Source: Solibacillus isronensis (GTDB lineage Bacteria; Bacillota; Bacilli; Bacillales_A; Planococcaceae). From it: 64,000 bases of DNA. How positions within the stretch are numbered: position 1 is the first letter of the stretch; each line of letters starts with the position of its first letter. The notes below the pieces were generated by a model. The model had not been told where the DNA came from. It saw nothing but the letters and a program-made list of their open reading frames with translations, and did no database searches. The stretch is from positions 1-64,000 of the forward strand of contig NZ_FVZN01000012.1 of assembly GCF_900168685.1 (NCBI RefSeq), given 5' to 3'. The translations under genes and the position numbers were made by a program. This document shows positions 17,560 through 26,361 of this stretch, one piece after another.

Positions 17560-19362
17560 TTATCTACCTAAAATTTTCTTTCCTAAAGCAAAGGCTCCAC
17601 CAATAGCTGCCGCTCCTAGAACTATTGGTGCTGCCGCAACTGCCGCTGATCCTACAGCAACGGCTCCGGCAATTGCTGCTCCACCAACAGCTGTACTACC
17701 AATAGCTGTTCCAGCAGCAGCAGTCGCAGCGGCAGTTACAACACCAGTAGCAGCTGTAGTAGCAGCGGCAGTAGCAGTAGTCGCAACTCCAGTGATGGTT
17801 CCTGCACCAACCATTATAGAACTGCCAATAGCAGTACTGCCAATTGCTGTACCAACAGTAGTAGCAGCTGTGGCAACAGTTCCAGTCACGACAGCGCCAA
17901 CGGATGTACTTGCTAATGCGCCAATGGCATAACTTGAAGCTGTAGCAACCGCTGTATCGCGAGTAATAGCGACACCTGCTTCGGATAAATCTTTATCTCC
18001 AGAAAAAACTTCAACGATATTGGTTCCAATACTGAAACCAGCACCCGCTGCCCCACCTGTTCGCGCAGATGAAAGACCTGCTTGATTTAATGAATATATT
18101 TTGGATGTGATTTTAGCATTAGATGTACCAAGAATTTTGCTTTCTAGTTTCATAATATCTGCTAAACGTGTGGTTTGATTTAAACTTACATCTGATTCAA
18201 TTAATTCTAATCCGGCAGATTTAGCTCGTTGTATTAATTGAGTATTTCCTTTGTCAACAACCATAGTTTGTCCTTGATATTTAGTGAAATCAATATAAGT
18301 GTTTTTATAACCAGCTTTTGCTTGTCCTAATACCTTAGTACCATCAGAATTTATAATTAAAAAATCTGCAATACTATTATTAGATAAAACCTTAGTAGGT
18401 GTTCCTGAAAGTGTTGCCTTTGCAGCATGTAATTCTTCAAAAACAAACCCCTTAAACCCGCCTGTTCCGCCACGCATTGTATTGTATTTTGCTAAGTTTG
18501 TGTATAATTTATCGTAAATACCAGCATTTTTAAATGCTGTAACGGTCGCAGTAGGTACATAAGAACCTTGATATTTTGCGGAATTGTATATATCAACTTG
18601 CTCTGCAAAAGTATCTAAAGTCCAATTATTCTTATCAATTGTCAACTTTACTTCATCAATACTAAGTCCTGTATAATGACATAAGGTAGAAACTTTATTG
18701 ACCAATATCATTGTTTCTTTTACACATTCATCTGAACAATAAATGTTCCCTTCAAATTCGTAAGTACATTCAGTTAAATGATGACAACAAGGGCAATTTG
18801 TTAAATTTGATTTAGCCGTTTTCTTTTGATGTGCCGCTGAATTTATCACATCTCTAACACTTTGAAACGTATTGTATTTTGCTAAGTTCGTGTATAATTT
18901 ATCGTAAATACCAGCATTTTTAAATGCTGTAATGGTAGCTGTAGGTACATAAGATCCTTGATATTTAGCGGAATTGTATATATCAATCTGCCCTGCCAAA
19001 GTATCTAAAGTCCACTTATTCTTATCAATTGTTAACTTTACTTCATCAATACTAAGTCCTGTATATTTACATAAGGCAGAAACTTTATTTCCTAATACTG
19101 TTTCTTTTACACATTCATCTGAGCAATAAAAGTTCCCCTCAAATTCGTAAATACATTCAGTTAAATGATGACAACAAGGGCAATTTGTTAAATTTGATAT
19201 AGCCGTTTTCTTTAGATGTGCCACTGAATTTATCACATCTCTTACACTTTGAAACGCGAGTTGTTTTTCTTTAGACACCGTTAGTACTTCATCTTCTGGT
19301 GATTTGCTAGATTCTATTATTAAATTACTAAGAGTTTTTCGAACTTCAAAATCAACCGACAT
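17560..19362 (-). CDS. Multidomain protein: duplicated zinc-finger module, nuclease-like domain, glycine/alanine-rich tail
   Basis: A 600-residue protein. Residues 37-165 and 166-295 are near-identical modules, each with the cysteine cluster CPCCHHLTEC...CSDEC, likely a zinc finger, and the motif YTGLSIDEVKLTIDKN. Residues about 303-400 contain Glu310, Asp333 and Gln347-x-Lys349 (FEELHA, ADFLII, GQAK), the spacing of a PD-(D/E)xK nuclease. Residues about 430-600 are almost only Ala, Gly, Thr, Val and Ser with glycine-zipper-like periodicity, suggesting membrane insertion. The layout suggests an effector or toxin with a recognition, cutting and membrane part. This is inference; I know no named family. 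Confidence 0.65.
   Translation of the reverse strand: MSVDFEVRKTLSNLIIESSKSPEDEVLTVSKEKQLAFQSVRDVINSVAHLKKTAISNLTNCPCCHHLTECIYEFEGNFYCSDECVKETVLGNKVSALCKYTGLSIDEVKLTIDKNKWTLDTLAGQIDIYNSAKYQGSYVPTATITAFKNAGIYDKLYTNLAKYNTFQSVRDVINSAAHQKKTAKSNLTNCPCCHHLTECTYEFEGNIYCSDECVKETMILVNKVSTLCHYTGLSIDEVKLTIDKNNWTLDTFAEQVDIYNSAKYQGSYVPTATVTAFKNAGIYDKLYTNLAKYNTMRGGTGGFKGFVFEELHAAKATLSGTPTKVLSNNSIADFLIINSDGTKVLGQAKAGYKNTYIDFTKYQGQTMVVDKGNTQLIQRAKSAGLELIESDVSLNQTTRLADIMKLESKILGTSNAKITSKIYSLNQAGLSSARTGGAAGAGFSIGTNIVEVFSGDKDLSEAGVAITRDTAVATASSYAIGALASTSVGAVVTGTVATAATTVGTAIGSTAIGSSIMVGAGTITGVATTATAAATTAATGVVTAAATAAAGTAIGSTAVGGAAIAGAVAVGSAAVAAAPIVLGAAAIGGAFALGKKILGR
18478..18867 (-). repeat. Tandem zinc-finger module, copy 2
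   Basis: This codes for residues 166-295 of the 600-residue protein. It is about 390 bases long, directly joined to copy 1 and very similar at DNA level. It has one extra codon (KETMILVNK against KETVLGNK). Confidence 0.8.
18868..19254 (-). repeat. Tandem zinc-finger module, copy 1
   Basis: This codes for residues 37-165. The high similarity with copy 2 implies a recent in-frame duplication or gene conversion. Confidence 0.8.
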
Positions 19363-19537
19363 TGTAATTGCCTCTATTCTAATACATAATTAATTATTGA
19401 AAATTGTAAAATATAACACAATTTACAATTTTATTATATATAAATATAAATGTATTAGATACTATATTTGAAAAAAGCAGTTATAGCATAAAAACCACTT
19501 TATTCAACACCTAATAGTGAAGTAATACATAACAAAA

Positions 19538-19577
19538 AGAAGCCAAACCGCGCTTATGCGGATCGGCTTCTTTTTTG
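19538..19577. terminator. Bidirectional Rho-independent terminator
   Basis: AGAAGCC at 19,539-19,545 pairs with GGCTTCT at 19,565-19,571, with an inner CCGC/GCGG stem. A-run on the left and T-run on the right serve both directions. On the minus strand it ends the holA operon. Confidence 0.8.
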
Positions 19578-19588
19578 TATGCTATTAA

Positions 19589-20191
19589 TTAAGCATATCG
19601 TTTTTGAATTTCGGCTGTCGTCAAAGCTGAAATTACTTTCTCAAAATTGTTTCGCTCGAATAAATCTACCCCAAATTCCGGTATTTTATTACGTAGCATA
19701 TTTGCTACATAGTCAACACCTTCAATTGAAAGCTCAGGGTTGTACGTAATTAAATCTGCTAAGTACCCTACAAGTTGTTTGTAACGGTCTTTATCATATT
19801 GTTGATTTAATAACGCGACTATAATTTCATCGAATAAAATGTATTCTAAATCAAAGGCCATTTCAGTTAATGGTACTTCAATATGAAAATCCTTCTCTTG
19901 ATCAACACTTTCACGAATTAGAGCTGAAATTCCCCCATGGTTAAGGAAAAGTTCGTCAATGCTAATTTGAACCAGGTTATCAAAGTTTGGATCACCATAT
20001 TGGCGTTCTGTTGGAACAGCTGAAAGAAATACATTTGTTGCGAAGTTGTTGTCGTCATTATCAAAGTATTCATCTTCTAACCAAACAGTAAATGAGCTAC
20101 GGTAATCCTTATAAGTGAACGTTAATTCCGCTGCTGCGTGCATATCTTGGTCTTTTGTTGATTGGATTTCTACTTTAAAAAATTGTTTCAT
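19589..20191 (-). CDS. Hypothetical protein, 200 residues
   Basis: An acidic soluble protein, MKQFFKVEIQSTKDQDM..., with a beta-rich first half (LTFTYKDYRSSFTVWLEDEYFD) and a helical second half. AGGAGG lies seven bases before the start at 20,191; an ATG 23 codons upstream lacks one. It is the last gene of an operon with 20,279-21,163 and holA. No family recognised; location suggests a link to plasmid replication. Confidence 0.55.
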   Translation of the reverse strand: MKQFFKVEIQSTKDQDMHAAAELTFTYKDYRSSFTVWLEDEYFDNDDNNFATNVFLSAVPTERQYGDPNFDNLVQISIDELFLNHGGISALIRESVDQEKDFHIEVPLTEMAFDLEYILFDEIIVALLNQQYDKDRYKQLVGYLADLITYNPELSIEGVDYVANMLRNKIPEFGVDLFERNNFEKVISALTTAEIQKRYA

Positions 20192-20278
20192 AATTGGTTT
20201 CCTCCTGAAAAAGCGGCGGTGCCGCGTTAAGTCGTATTTTTGTATTGTCTGTTTTGTCATTATTGGGGCACGTGCCGA

Positions 20279-21163
20279 TTAATCCATAAAGCTAGGTGCT
20301 TCATCGTAAATAGCCAAAGGCGTGCAAATATTCGTTTCCTCATCCCACTTTGCTTCAATGTATTTCCCTAAAAGGTATGGCTCACTTGATTGAGTCACGA
20401 CAAATAGATGCAGGCTTTTGCCTCCATGAAATATCATCTTACAAACGCTGTTTAATGTAACAGGTATACTTTTATTGAAAATGTGTGGGTCTGTTAGTAA
20501 ATTGAGGTTGTCGTTATCTAAAAAGTAGGCTTTGCGGTTGAGCTTACTGCCGAGGAATGTTCGGTGTGCTGTTAGTTTCGGTAGAGATTTCTCTATCGTC
20601 AATTGGCACACGTCGAAAATGGCTCCTGGTCGAATAAGTTCGTCAGGCGTTAGCATAAACGGATGAATCGCATTCCATTGTTTTAAAAGCTGTTGTACAA
20701 CTTCTGGTACACAAGGATTGTTATTCAAGTCATATGCCAGCTGATAGGTAAGCTCGATAATGTCGAGTTCATTTGCTAAGGGGATAAATAATGCGTTTTG
20801 TACATTACTGAACGTTGGTACGCTGTCCTGTACAAAGAGCATTTTATTTGTATGAGTGTTTACCCATAAACCTGTATGCAAAGGGTCTATATTCTTTGTG
20901 GGGAATGATTCAATGAAGTGATCGGCCATCGTTCCAGCGCGGTTGGCTCGGACAATGTCTTCAACTGTATACGGTTGCTGTTTCTGACAACCTGAACAAT
21001 CGTAAGTCGCATTGATGATGTTTTCGAAACAAATAGCATTATCAGTCCCAAAAACAATGTCAGCCGCACGTGTAATGGCTTCACATGATTTACATTTAAC
21101 ATCTACTAGAAATACAGCAGTATTGGATTGGTGTTGAATGTTCGGTGCTTGTAAGTTGTTCAT
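20279..21163 (-). CDS. Hypothetical protein with zinc-ribbon-like N-terminus
   Basis: A 294-residue protein. Two Cys pairs (CKSC near residue 24 and CSGC near residue 57) are spaced as in a zinc ribbon; the rest has no recognised motif. The start at 21,163 has GGAGGG nine bases upstream. It follows holA by 14 bases. A role alongside the polymerase delta subunit is possible but not shown. Confidence 0.55.
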   Translation of the reverse strand: MNNLQAPNIQHQSNTAVFLVDVKCKSCEAITRAADIVFGTDNAICFENIINATYDCSGCQKQQPYTVEDIVRANRAGTMADHFIESFPTKNIDPLHTGLWVNTHTNKMLFVQDSVPTFSNVQNALFIPLANELDIIELTYQLAYDLNNNPCVPEVVQQLLKQWNAIHPFMLTPDELIRPGAIFDVCQLTIEKSLPKLTAHRTFLGSKLNRKAYFLDNDNLNLLTDPHIFNKSIPVTLNSVCKMIFHGGKSLHLFVVTQSSEPYLLGKYIEAKWDEETNICTPLAIYDEAPSFMD

Positions 21164-21177
21164 ACAAAATGCCCTCC

Positions 21178-22074
21178 TTACAGCCAACCGAGTATCATCG
21201 TTTCTAAAGCGATTGCTTTATCCACTTCACCGCGCTTCATAGCTATATCTAACTCAGTAACTTCCTTCTGCATTCGTGATACTTCTGATAGCTCATATGC
21301 CTCAGCTTGCTCACGTGCTTTCGATAGAACGAACGAATGAACGTCAATCGACTTGTTACCAAGTAAAACCTGTTCAATTACGCGTAACTGCCAGCTAATT
21401 AATAGGTTAATTTTAATTTCATCGTTCCCATTTAGCGTTAAGTCCTTTAATTGCTCAATTGCACGATAGCTACGATCTACTACTGAATCAATCAGTTTAA
21501 AAATATCTGTTTCTAATGTTGGAGTCATGATGTTTTCGAGAGCAGCCGCATTTACAGATAATGAACCGAAGTACGATTTGTACTTATTTAGCTCATTTTC
21601 AATCATGTATAGATTGCTGTATGTACCACTAATCTTCTTAACCGCATCCGACGTTAGATTTAATCCTTTTGATGAAGCACGTTTGTTAATCCAGCCCGCA
21701 GTATTATACATTGGTTTACCTTCAAAACATGTAGCTTCTTTTAATAGCGTTTTAACAACCTTCTTACGTTTGTCCAGTTTGAAAGGACATTTTAATACAA
21801 CTGTCATTTCCGCATCACTTTGTAAGAATTCTTGTAACGCCTCTGTCGCCTTTTCAGGAGCTTTTTCAGTTCCTAAGAAATAAACATCATTGAGGATGAT
21901 AAACTTCTCACCAAACGAAAATAGAGATCCTTGTGAGCAATTGAAAATGATTTCATTCATATCCATTTCACGCACATCGTATTTTTCAATACTGTCTGTA
22001 TCTGCTGGCTTCAATCCTTCAATATACTCGTCTAGTAAAAACTGTTCCTCACCATACACTAAATAAACTTTCAT
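21178..22074 (-). CDS. holA: DNA polymerase III delta subunit (HolA)
   Basis: A 298-residue clamp-loader delta subunit, which opens the beta sliding clamp during loading. It begins MKVYLVYGEEQFLLDEY, the usual start of HolA, and keeps the typical helices of the third domain (LETDIFKLIDSVVDRSYRAIEQLKDL, then INLLISWQLRVIEQVLLG). The length is slightly below the chromosomal form of about 340. GGAGAG lies nine bases before the ATG at 22,074. A long hairpin lies in the leader at 22,121-22,193. It heads a three-gene operon. A plasmid copy of holA suggests the element brings part of its own replisome. Confidence 0.85.
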   Translation of the reverse strand: MKVYLVYGEEQFLLDEYIEGLKPADTDSIEKYDVREMDMNEIIFNCSQGSLFSFGEKFIILNDVYFLGTEKAPEKATEALQEFLQSDAEMTVVLKCPFKLDKRKKVVKTLLKEATCFEGKPMYNTAGWINKRASSKGLNLTSDAVKKISGTYSNLYMIENELNKYKSYFGSLSVNAAALENIMTPTLETDIFKLIDSVVDRSYRAIEQLKDLTLNGNDEIKINLLISWQLRVIEQVLLGNKSIDVHSFVLSKAREQAEAYELSEVSRMQKEVTELDIAMKRGEVDKAIALETMILGWL

Positions 22075-22120
22075 AATCAATATCTCTCCTTAAAAAATGG
22101 TTTATTGCTATTAAGAAACA

Positions 22121-22193
22121 AAAAAGCACTTTTCAGGAGTGTATTTAGACAGATTTATCCCGTCTTAAAATATCACTCTAAAAAGTGCTTTCA
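22121..22193 (-). promoter_or_regulatory. Leader hairpin of the holA operon, possible attenuator
   Basis: AAAGCACTTTTCAGGAGTG pairs with CACTCTAAAAAGTGCTTT, and the stem ends in a T-run on the minus strand just ahead of the holA ribosome binding site. An inner GACGGGAT/ATCTGTC stem is possible. No gene lies within 340 bases upstream, so this is not the terminator of a neighbour and fits leader attenuation. Confidence 0.55.
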
Positions 22194-22195
22194 AA

Positions 22196-22469
22196 AATAA
22201 CTCTCCAATCTATGATTGGATAATAGAAAATTAAAAATTAATAAGTGTTAATAGCAATACATTAATATTACCTTCAAAAATGGCTAATATCAAGTAGTTT
22301 CAAGGATTTTAATACTTACGTTCGCGGCGGCGGGCTGTATACCCTTCAATTGTGACGTAAACCATATAATTTCAACATAGTAAACCATAAGCTTTCCACA
22401 CTTAGAGCCTCAACGGTTTCAAGCACTTTTATACTTCATTACCCTATTAAAAATTTAAATCTAAATAAA
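22196..22469. other. Non-coding region between holA leader and tniQ-like relic
   Basis: No gene seen. It must hold the promoter of the holA operon. A locally GC-rich patch near 22,320-22,340 has no obvious dyad. Confidence 0.4.
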
Positions 22470-22505
22470 AAAGCCCCTTTCTTTATACTAAAAAAGGGGC
22501 TTTAG
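22470..22505 (-). terminator. Rho-independent terminator
   Basis: AAAGCCCCTTT pairs with AAAGGGGCTTT around a short loop, with a T-run on the minus strand. It closes the tniQ-like/CRISPR side. Confidence 0.8.
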
Positions 22506-22541
22506 GAAGCTTTATGATTTATTTTTTTACTTTAGGAAATG

Positions 22542-23292
22542 TTATGGTTTATTCTTTTTATACCTGTTAATATCATAACCTAACTCTTCAACTATTCCTT
22601 TCCATTCTTGACGAATCTCAGTCTCTAAAAAGACTATTCTCCCAATTTTATTATTTATACGAGATTTGCTAGGAAAAATACCATCTTGATGTAATTCATT
22701 AGCAGCCAATCGAACTCTTTCAAGAATATTTTTAATCCGATTTTCTTTTTGTTCACTTAATTACGCTTTATTTCTGGCACTAACTTTTTTACATAATTCT
22801 GGTTCATATAATCTTGCTACCCTTGCTGTAATATTAGATTCTTCTAATAACTTTGTAAGGCTTATAGGTACATCTCTAATAAGGGCTTGTTTTAGAATTT
22901 TTTCTACTTCCACTTTCTTTACTGTTTCTTTCCATAGAGCCCAAATAATTCTCTTGTATCTTAAAAGATACCTCCGGAAAATGTCTTAGAGCATATTTTG
23001 CGTCATAACCATTTTCCTTAGCGATTATAGATAAACTTTTCGGTTCATTATTTTCTACTACTTCCAATAATCTTAGCTTGAATGCAAGTTTACTAACTCT
23101 CTTTTTTAGATTATTCGCCTCAATCTCACTAATATTTAGCTTAAATGATTCAAAATTGCAAACTGCGTTATATAAAGTCTGATTCAATTTATACATTAAC
23201 TCTAATACATTTCTTCGGTTGGGTCGAAAACTGTTATTCATCCATCTTAATAATGAAACATAGGTTATACCTAACATTTCTGAAAATTCCAC
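22542..23292 (-). pseudogene. TniQ-like protein, C-terminal part, broken
   Basis: The readable frame begins with GTG at 23,292: MEFSEMLGITYVSLLRWMNN, then SLSIIAKENGYDAKYALRHF. A frame change near 22,940 leads into ETVKKVEVEKILKQAL and a 'CKKVSARNKA' segment. A TAA at 22,761 follows, and then LHQDGIFPSKSRINNKIG...EWKGIVEELGY runs to 22,542. Serial helix-turn-helix units of the type 'IAxxxGYdxxxLxxxFPelxxxI' followed by 'LHxxGxxPSxxxV' are typical of the C-terminal half of TniQ proteins in Tn7/Tn5053-like and CRISPR-associated transposons. The N-terminal TniQ domain and zinc finger are missing. It lies immediately past a CRISPR array. The assignment is by motif, without a search. Confidence 0.55.
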
Positions 23293-23347
23293 CTTACTTT
23301 TTATATTGGAATTTTTTTAGGGGTCACTCATTATACACTAATTGTAT

Positions 23348-23497
23348 ACAACCGCCACGTTCCAAACGGAACGTGATGACTCCCACTTCTTCTATATCCA
23401 ATAAATTTCAACCCATACGCTCCAAACGGAACGTGATGACTCCCACTTCTTCTATATCCAATAAATTTCAACCCATACGCTCCAAACGGAACGTGAC
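23348..23497 (-). CRISPR. Miniature CRISPR array, three repeats and two identical spacers
   Basis: A 36-base repeat at 23,405-23,440 contains the CGCTCC-AAAC-GGAACG stem and, on the minus strand, ends in GGGTTGAAAT like type I-C repeats. A third, shortened copy lies at 23,465-23,495 and a divergent copy at 23,348-23,380, which is expected at the array's trailing end. The two spacers (23,381-23,404 and 23,441-23,464) are the same 24 bases, shorter than the 33-36 usual for I-C. The period is exactly 60 bases. The array follows cas7 on the same strand. Confidence 0.65.
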
Positions 23498-23532
23498 TGT
23501 CATTTTGCAAAATAAGCTATTAAAAATGACAG
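23497..23532. other. Dyad TGTCATTTT...AAAATGACA at the array edge
   Basis: CTGTCATTTT at 23,497-23,506 and AAAATGACAG at 23,523-23,532 form an inverted repeat next to the last CRISPR repeat. TGTCATTTT is also how terminal repeats of Tn402/Tn5053-type transposons begin. It may be a terminator, part of the array leader or a transposon end; the data do not decide. Confidence 0.35.
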
Positions 23533-23654
23533 AAAAATATCAACGCATTAGATTAGGGTTAATCAGAAAGCCATATCTAACCGCTATTTATAATTGGTCA
23601 GGAAGTGCGAAACGTCCAACATAATTATGTGAGCTCCTGATTCGCACTAAGAAA

Positions 23655-24509
23655 TTAGAACCCTTCCAGGACTTCGACTTTCAGATTTTGAAGGGGTTCC
23701 ACAGTTATATTGTAATCCTCGATGGATTGGGGCGATGCGGATAATTCTTTAACTTTTAATGAACGATGCACTTTAGCTGATGAATATTGTCCACTTTTAT
23801 TTTCGTGTTCCCACCAATACACATTCACAACTTCCATAGAACCTTCGGGACGTGCTGTGGAACTGTCGTTCTCAAATATGGATGGCAGCACTTTTTTAAT
23901 TTCATTGCAATCTTCTTCTGTAAAATTCGTATCTTCTGCTAAATAAGCATTAATACTGCCATAGGCTACATATAAACCAAAATCTACGGAATGTTTGTCT
24001 CCCATACGATCGGCACTTAGTCCCCCGTCCTCTTTTGTTTCCAAATTGACGGATTTAGTAATTTTATTGGTTGTTATAGAAACTGGTGAAACTGAATAAG
24101 CATTTTGAATTGAGACTGGACCGCGGATGCCGATGGAAAGCCCTTTTGTTTTTTTTCCGTCTGCATCTTCTCCTTTAAAAGAAATAACTTGACCAAAAGC
24201 TCGAATATCGAAAAATTTAGAGCATGCAATTTTTGAATAGTCTTCTTTTGTCACAGCTTTTTTTAATTCCTCTACATTGGCCATACGATCTTTTAAGCTG
24301 GTAAATTCGTCAACAGTTTTTGAATCGGATTGTACAAAGATGGATAAACCATTATCCAATAAGCGGTTGCGTATTTTTCGTTTTAAAGAAACATCTGTAA
24401 TTTCCCCAAGTCCTGAGTAAGTTGTACGAGGGCGGTTTCCATTATTCGGATCTCCGTTAGGATTGGCATTCTTCACAGTGAATACAATCGCAAAGTCTTT
24501 TTTATTCAT
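23655..24509 (-). CDS. cas7: Cas7 (Csd2), type I-C backbone subunit
   Basis: A 284-residue protein with the start MNKKDFAIVFTVKNANPNGDPNNGNRPR and the later IRGPVSIQNAYSVSPV and RMGDKHSVDFGLYVAYG that mark Csd2-type Cas7. Multiple copies coat the crRNA spacer in the Cascade complex. The length matches full-length type I-C members. It starts two bases after cas8c stops, in the canonical order cas5-cas8c-cas7. The cas4, cas1 and cas2 genes that normally follow are absent; the mini-array follows instead. Confidence 0.92.
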   Translation of the reverse strand: MNKKDFAIVFTVKNANPNGDPNNGNRPRTTYSGLGEITDVSLKRKIRNRLLDNGLSIFVQSDSKTVDEFTSLKDRMANVEELKKAVTKEDYSKIACSKFFDIRAFGQVISFKGEDADGKKTKGLSIGIRGPVSIQNAYSVSPVSITTNKITKSVNLETKEDGGLSADRMGDKHSVDFGLYVAYGSINAYLAEDTNFTEEDCNEIKKVLPSIFENDSSTARPEGSMEVVNVYWWEHENKSGQYSSAKVHRSLKVKELSASPQSIEDYNITVEPLQNLKVEVLEGF

Positions 24510-24510
24510 C

Positions 24511-26361
24511 TTAATTTCCCCTTTTATACAAGTGTGGTTTGTTCGTCAGTTTTTTAGCAACTTCATTCTTTTGGTATAGTGCATGCTTTTGTTGATAATA
24601 GCCCAATAAATATTGCGGCTCTAATGGTCTAGATGAAATAAAATCTTCCATATTAAAAAGCGCCATAATTTCATTTAGTACTTTTTGATAGCGTGCATTG
24701 TATTTCCCCAGCTTTCTTTCGTAAGGTTGAATCCTTTGCTTTAAAATTTCCCATGTAACTGCAGGCTTTATCGCTAATTGTGATGTGAGCCGTTCAGCAT
24801 TGGTTTCTCGATATTCGTTGTTTTTATAAGTGGCATATTCTAAAACCTCTGCAACTGCTAATAGGCGGCCGTATAAATAACTTCTATCCTGATTAGTGTG
24901 ATCTAGTGCCAAATCGATTTCTCCTTTTGCCTGGTAGTTTAATAGTGAGCAGAATATAGCCAATTCTTTATTCCATTCGAAACTTGAGTATGAATGACGA
25001 TTTTTTATTTTATTAAAGGCAGGATTAATCAACGTGCGCGGCAGTTCTTTACCGTTAAGTATTTGTTCTAAAAAGTCCCGTATATAAGACTTGTAAAGTG
25101 TGTCATTATTTGCGGCGACACTCCTAACGTACACATGATTAATAATGCTTTTTAAGGATGGTGTGCCCATTTCTCTTTCGAACTTTCCCGATTCTTCATT
25201 ATAAATGTTTGGTAAAAGCCAGCTGCAGTAATGGAACCATTTCATTAAATTAGCGTGTAACTCAGACCCCTTGAATTGCTTGAAAGAAAGAACGCTTAAT
25301 CTACCGATTATTTGAGAGTCTAATATTAAGACAAAGTAATTATCAACCATTGAAATGTCATCTATTAATTCCATGACTTGTTCTTGTGATTTATTACTCC
25401 AGATAAATTCAAATAGATTAATAGCTGAATTTGCTTGTTTATTCCATATTAGAAACGTCCGACCATCAATTATGAACCCTTGTTTAATTATGAGCCATTT
25501 GAGGGCGTTGTGAGCCTTCTGAGAGGCTTCAAAGCTAATTGCGAAGTTGTCCTTGCTATCCGTAAAGCGTCCCAAATATCCTAAAGGATTCGCTGAGTTT
25601 ACTGAAATTAATTTCGCTTTATCGCCACCGGAACGAATTTTAGATGGTTGTATATTACTTGTAGGAGCATACTCACCTGTGATGTAGCAGACATCCAAAT
25701 CAGTTAGTTGTGACTGACTATAATCTATAAAATTTTGAATGAGTTTTTCTGATTCCCAGGGATTTGTAATTTCCCCATCTTCATCAATAAACCGGAAACG
25801 AACAAAACTATCAGAAGGAGCTGCTACATTAGAAAATATCGGTGGTTTTTCATTACGAGCACCGGTCCACTTATTCTGAATTTTATTGTCATCCGATAAT
25901 AGAATGACTTTTGATTGTACTAAATCCTCGATCAATCTTCCTTTAGACAAGTAATTATACAAGGCTGTTACTTCACTATTTGCGAAAGGAAATTCCACCC
26001 ACTTAGCCAATGCCTCTATATATAGGGGAAAACCTTTTGCTTTTTTAGCGTCACCGGTATATAGAAGGAAATCACCTGCAACATACATAAGTTTGTCGTG
26101 TAACGGGTGTGGTGTTATATTCGCAGTACGGTTAGAAGACTCTTCTGTAACGGGAATGACCGTATTGTTATTTTCCGTGACTACTTCTGCTGAATGGAAT
26201 GTACCATCTAACGCAATTGTCACTTCTATTGCTGCGATTTGTGTGGAATGTGATACTGGTAAAAGCATATATTCCATGCCATTACGCTTATATTGGATCT
26301 TCCCTACAATTTCTTGGTTAGCATTATAAGTTTCCAAAAGCGTTTTAAATAAAAAGCTCAT
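24511..26361 (-). CDS. cas8c: Cas8c (Csd1), type I-C large subunit
   Basis: A 616-residue protein of the usual Csd1 length. It starts MSFLFKTLLETYNANQEI and includes ISVNSANPLGYLGRFTDSKD near residue 255 and the helical C-terminal region (LNYQAKGEIDLALDHTNQ). Cas8c recognises the PAM and recruits Cas3 in standard type I-C systems. The ATG directly abuts the cas5c stop codon. The reading frame is intact, which argues that the complex is or was recently under selection despite the missing nuclease. Confidence 0.9.
   Translation of the reverse strand: MSFLFKTLLETYNANQEIVGKIQYKRNGMEYMLLPVSHSTQIAAIEVTIALDGTFHSAEVVTENNNTVIPVTEESSNRTANITPHPLHDKLMYVAGDFLLYTGDAKKAKGFPLYIEALAKWVEFPFANSEVTALYNYLSKGRLIEDLVQSKVILLSDDNKIQNKWTGARNEKPPIFSNVAAPSDSFVRFRFIDEDGEITNPWESEKLIQNFIDYSQSQLTDLDVCYITGEYAPTSNIQPSKIRSGGDKAKLISVNSANPLGYLGRFTDSKDNFAISFEASQKAHNALKWLIIKQGFIIDGRTFLIWNKQANSAINLFEFIWSNKSQEQVMELIDDISMVDNYFVLILDSQIIGRLSVLSFKQFKGSELHANLMKWFHYCSWLLPNIYNEESGKFEREMGTPSLKSIINHVYVRSVAANNDTLYKSYIRDFLEQILNGKELPRTLINPAFNKIKNRHSYSSFEWNKELAIFCSLLNYQAKGEIDLALDHTNQDRSYLYGRLLAVAEVLEYATYKNNEYRETNAERLTSQLAIKPAVTWEILKQRIQPYERKLGKYNARYQKVLNEIMALFNMEDFISSRPLEPQYLLGYYQQKHALYQKNEVAKKLTNKPHLYKRGN

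Noticed and set aside
18478..19254. Possible second CRISPR array or tandem repeat locus
   Set aside because: There are only two units of about 390 bases and both are in frame inside one gene, so this is a protein-domain duplication.
23145..23624. Plus-strand open frame of 159 codons with a repeated peptide
   Set aside because: The repeat in the peptide is only the translation of the 60-base CRISPR units; it runs through the array and has no ribosome binding site.
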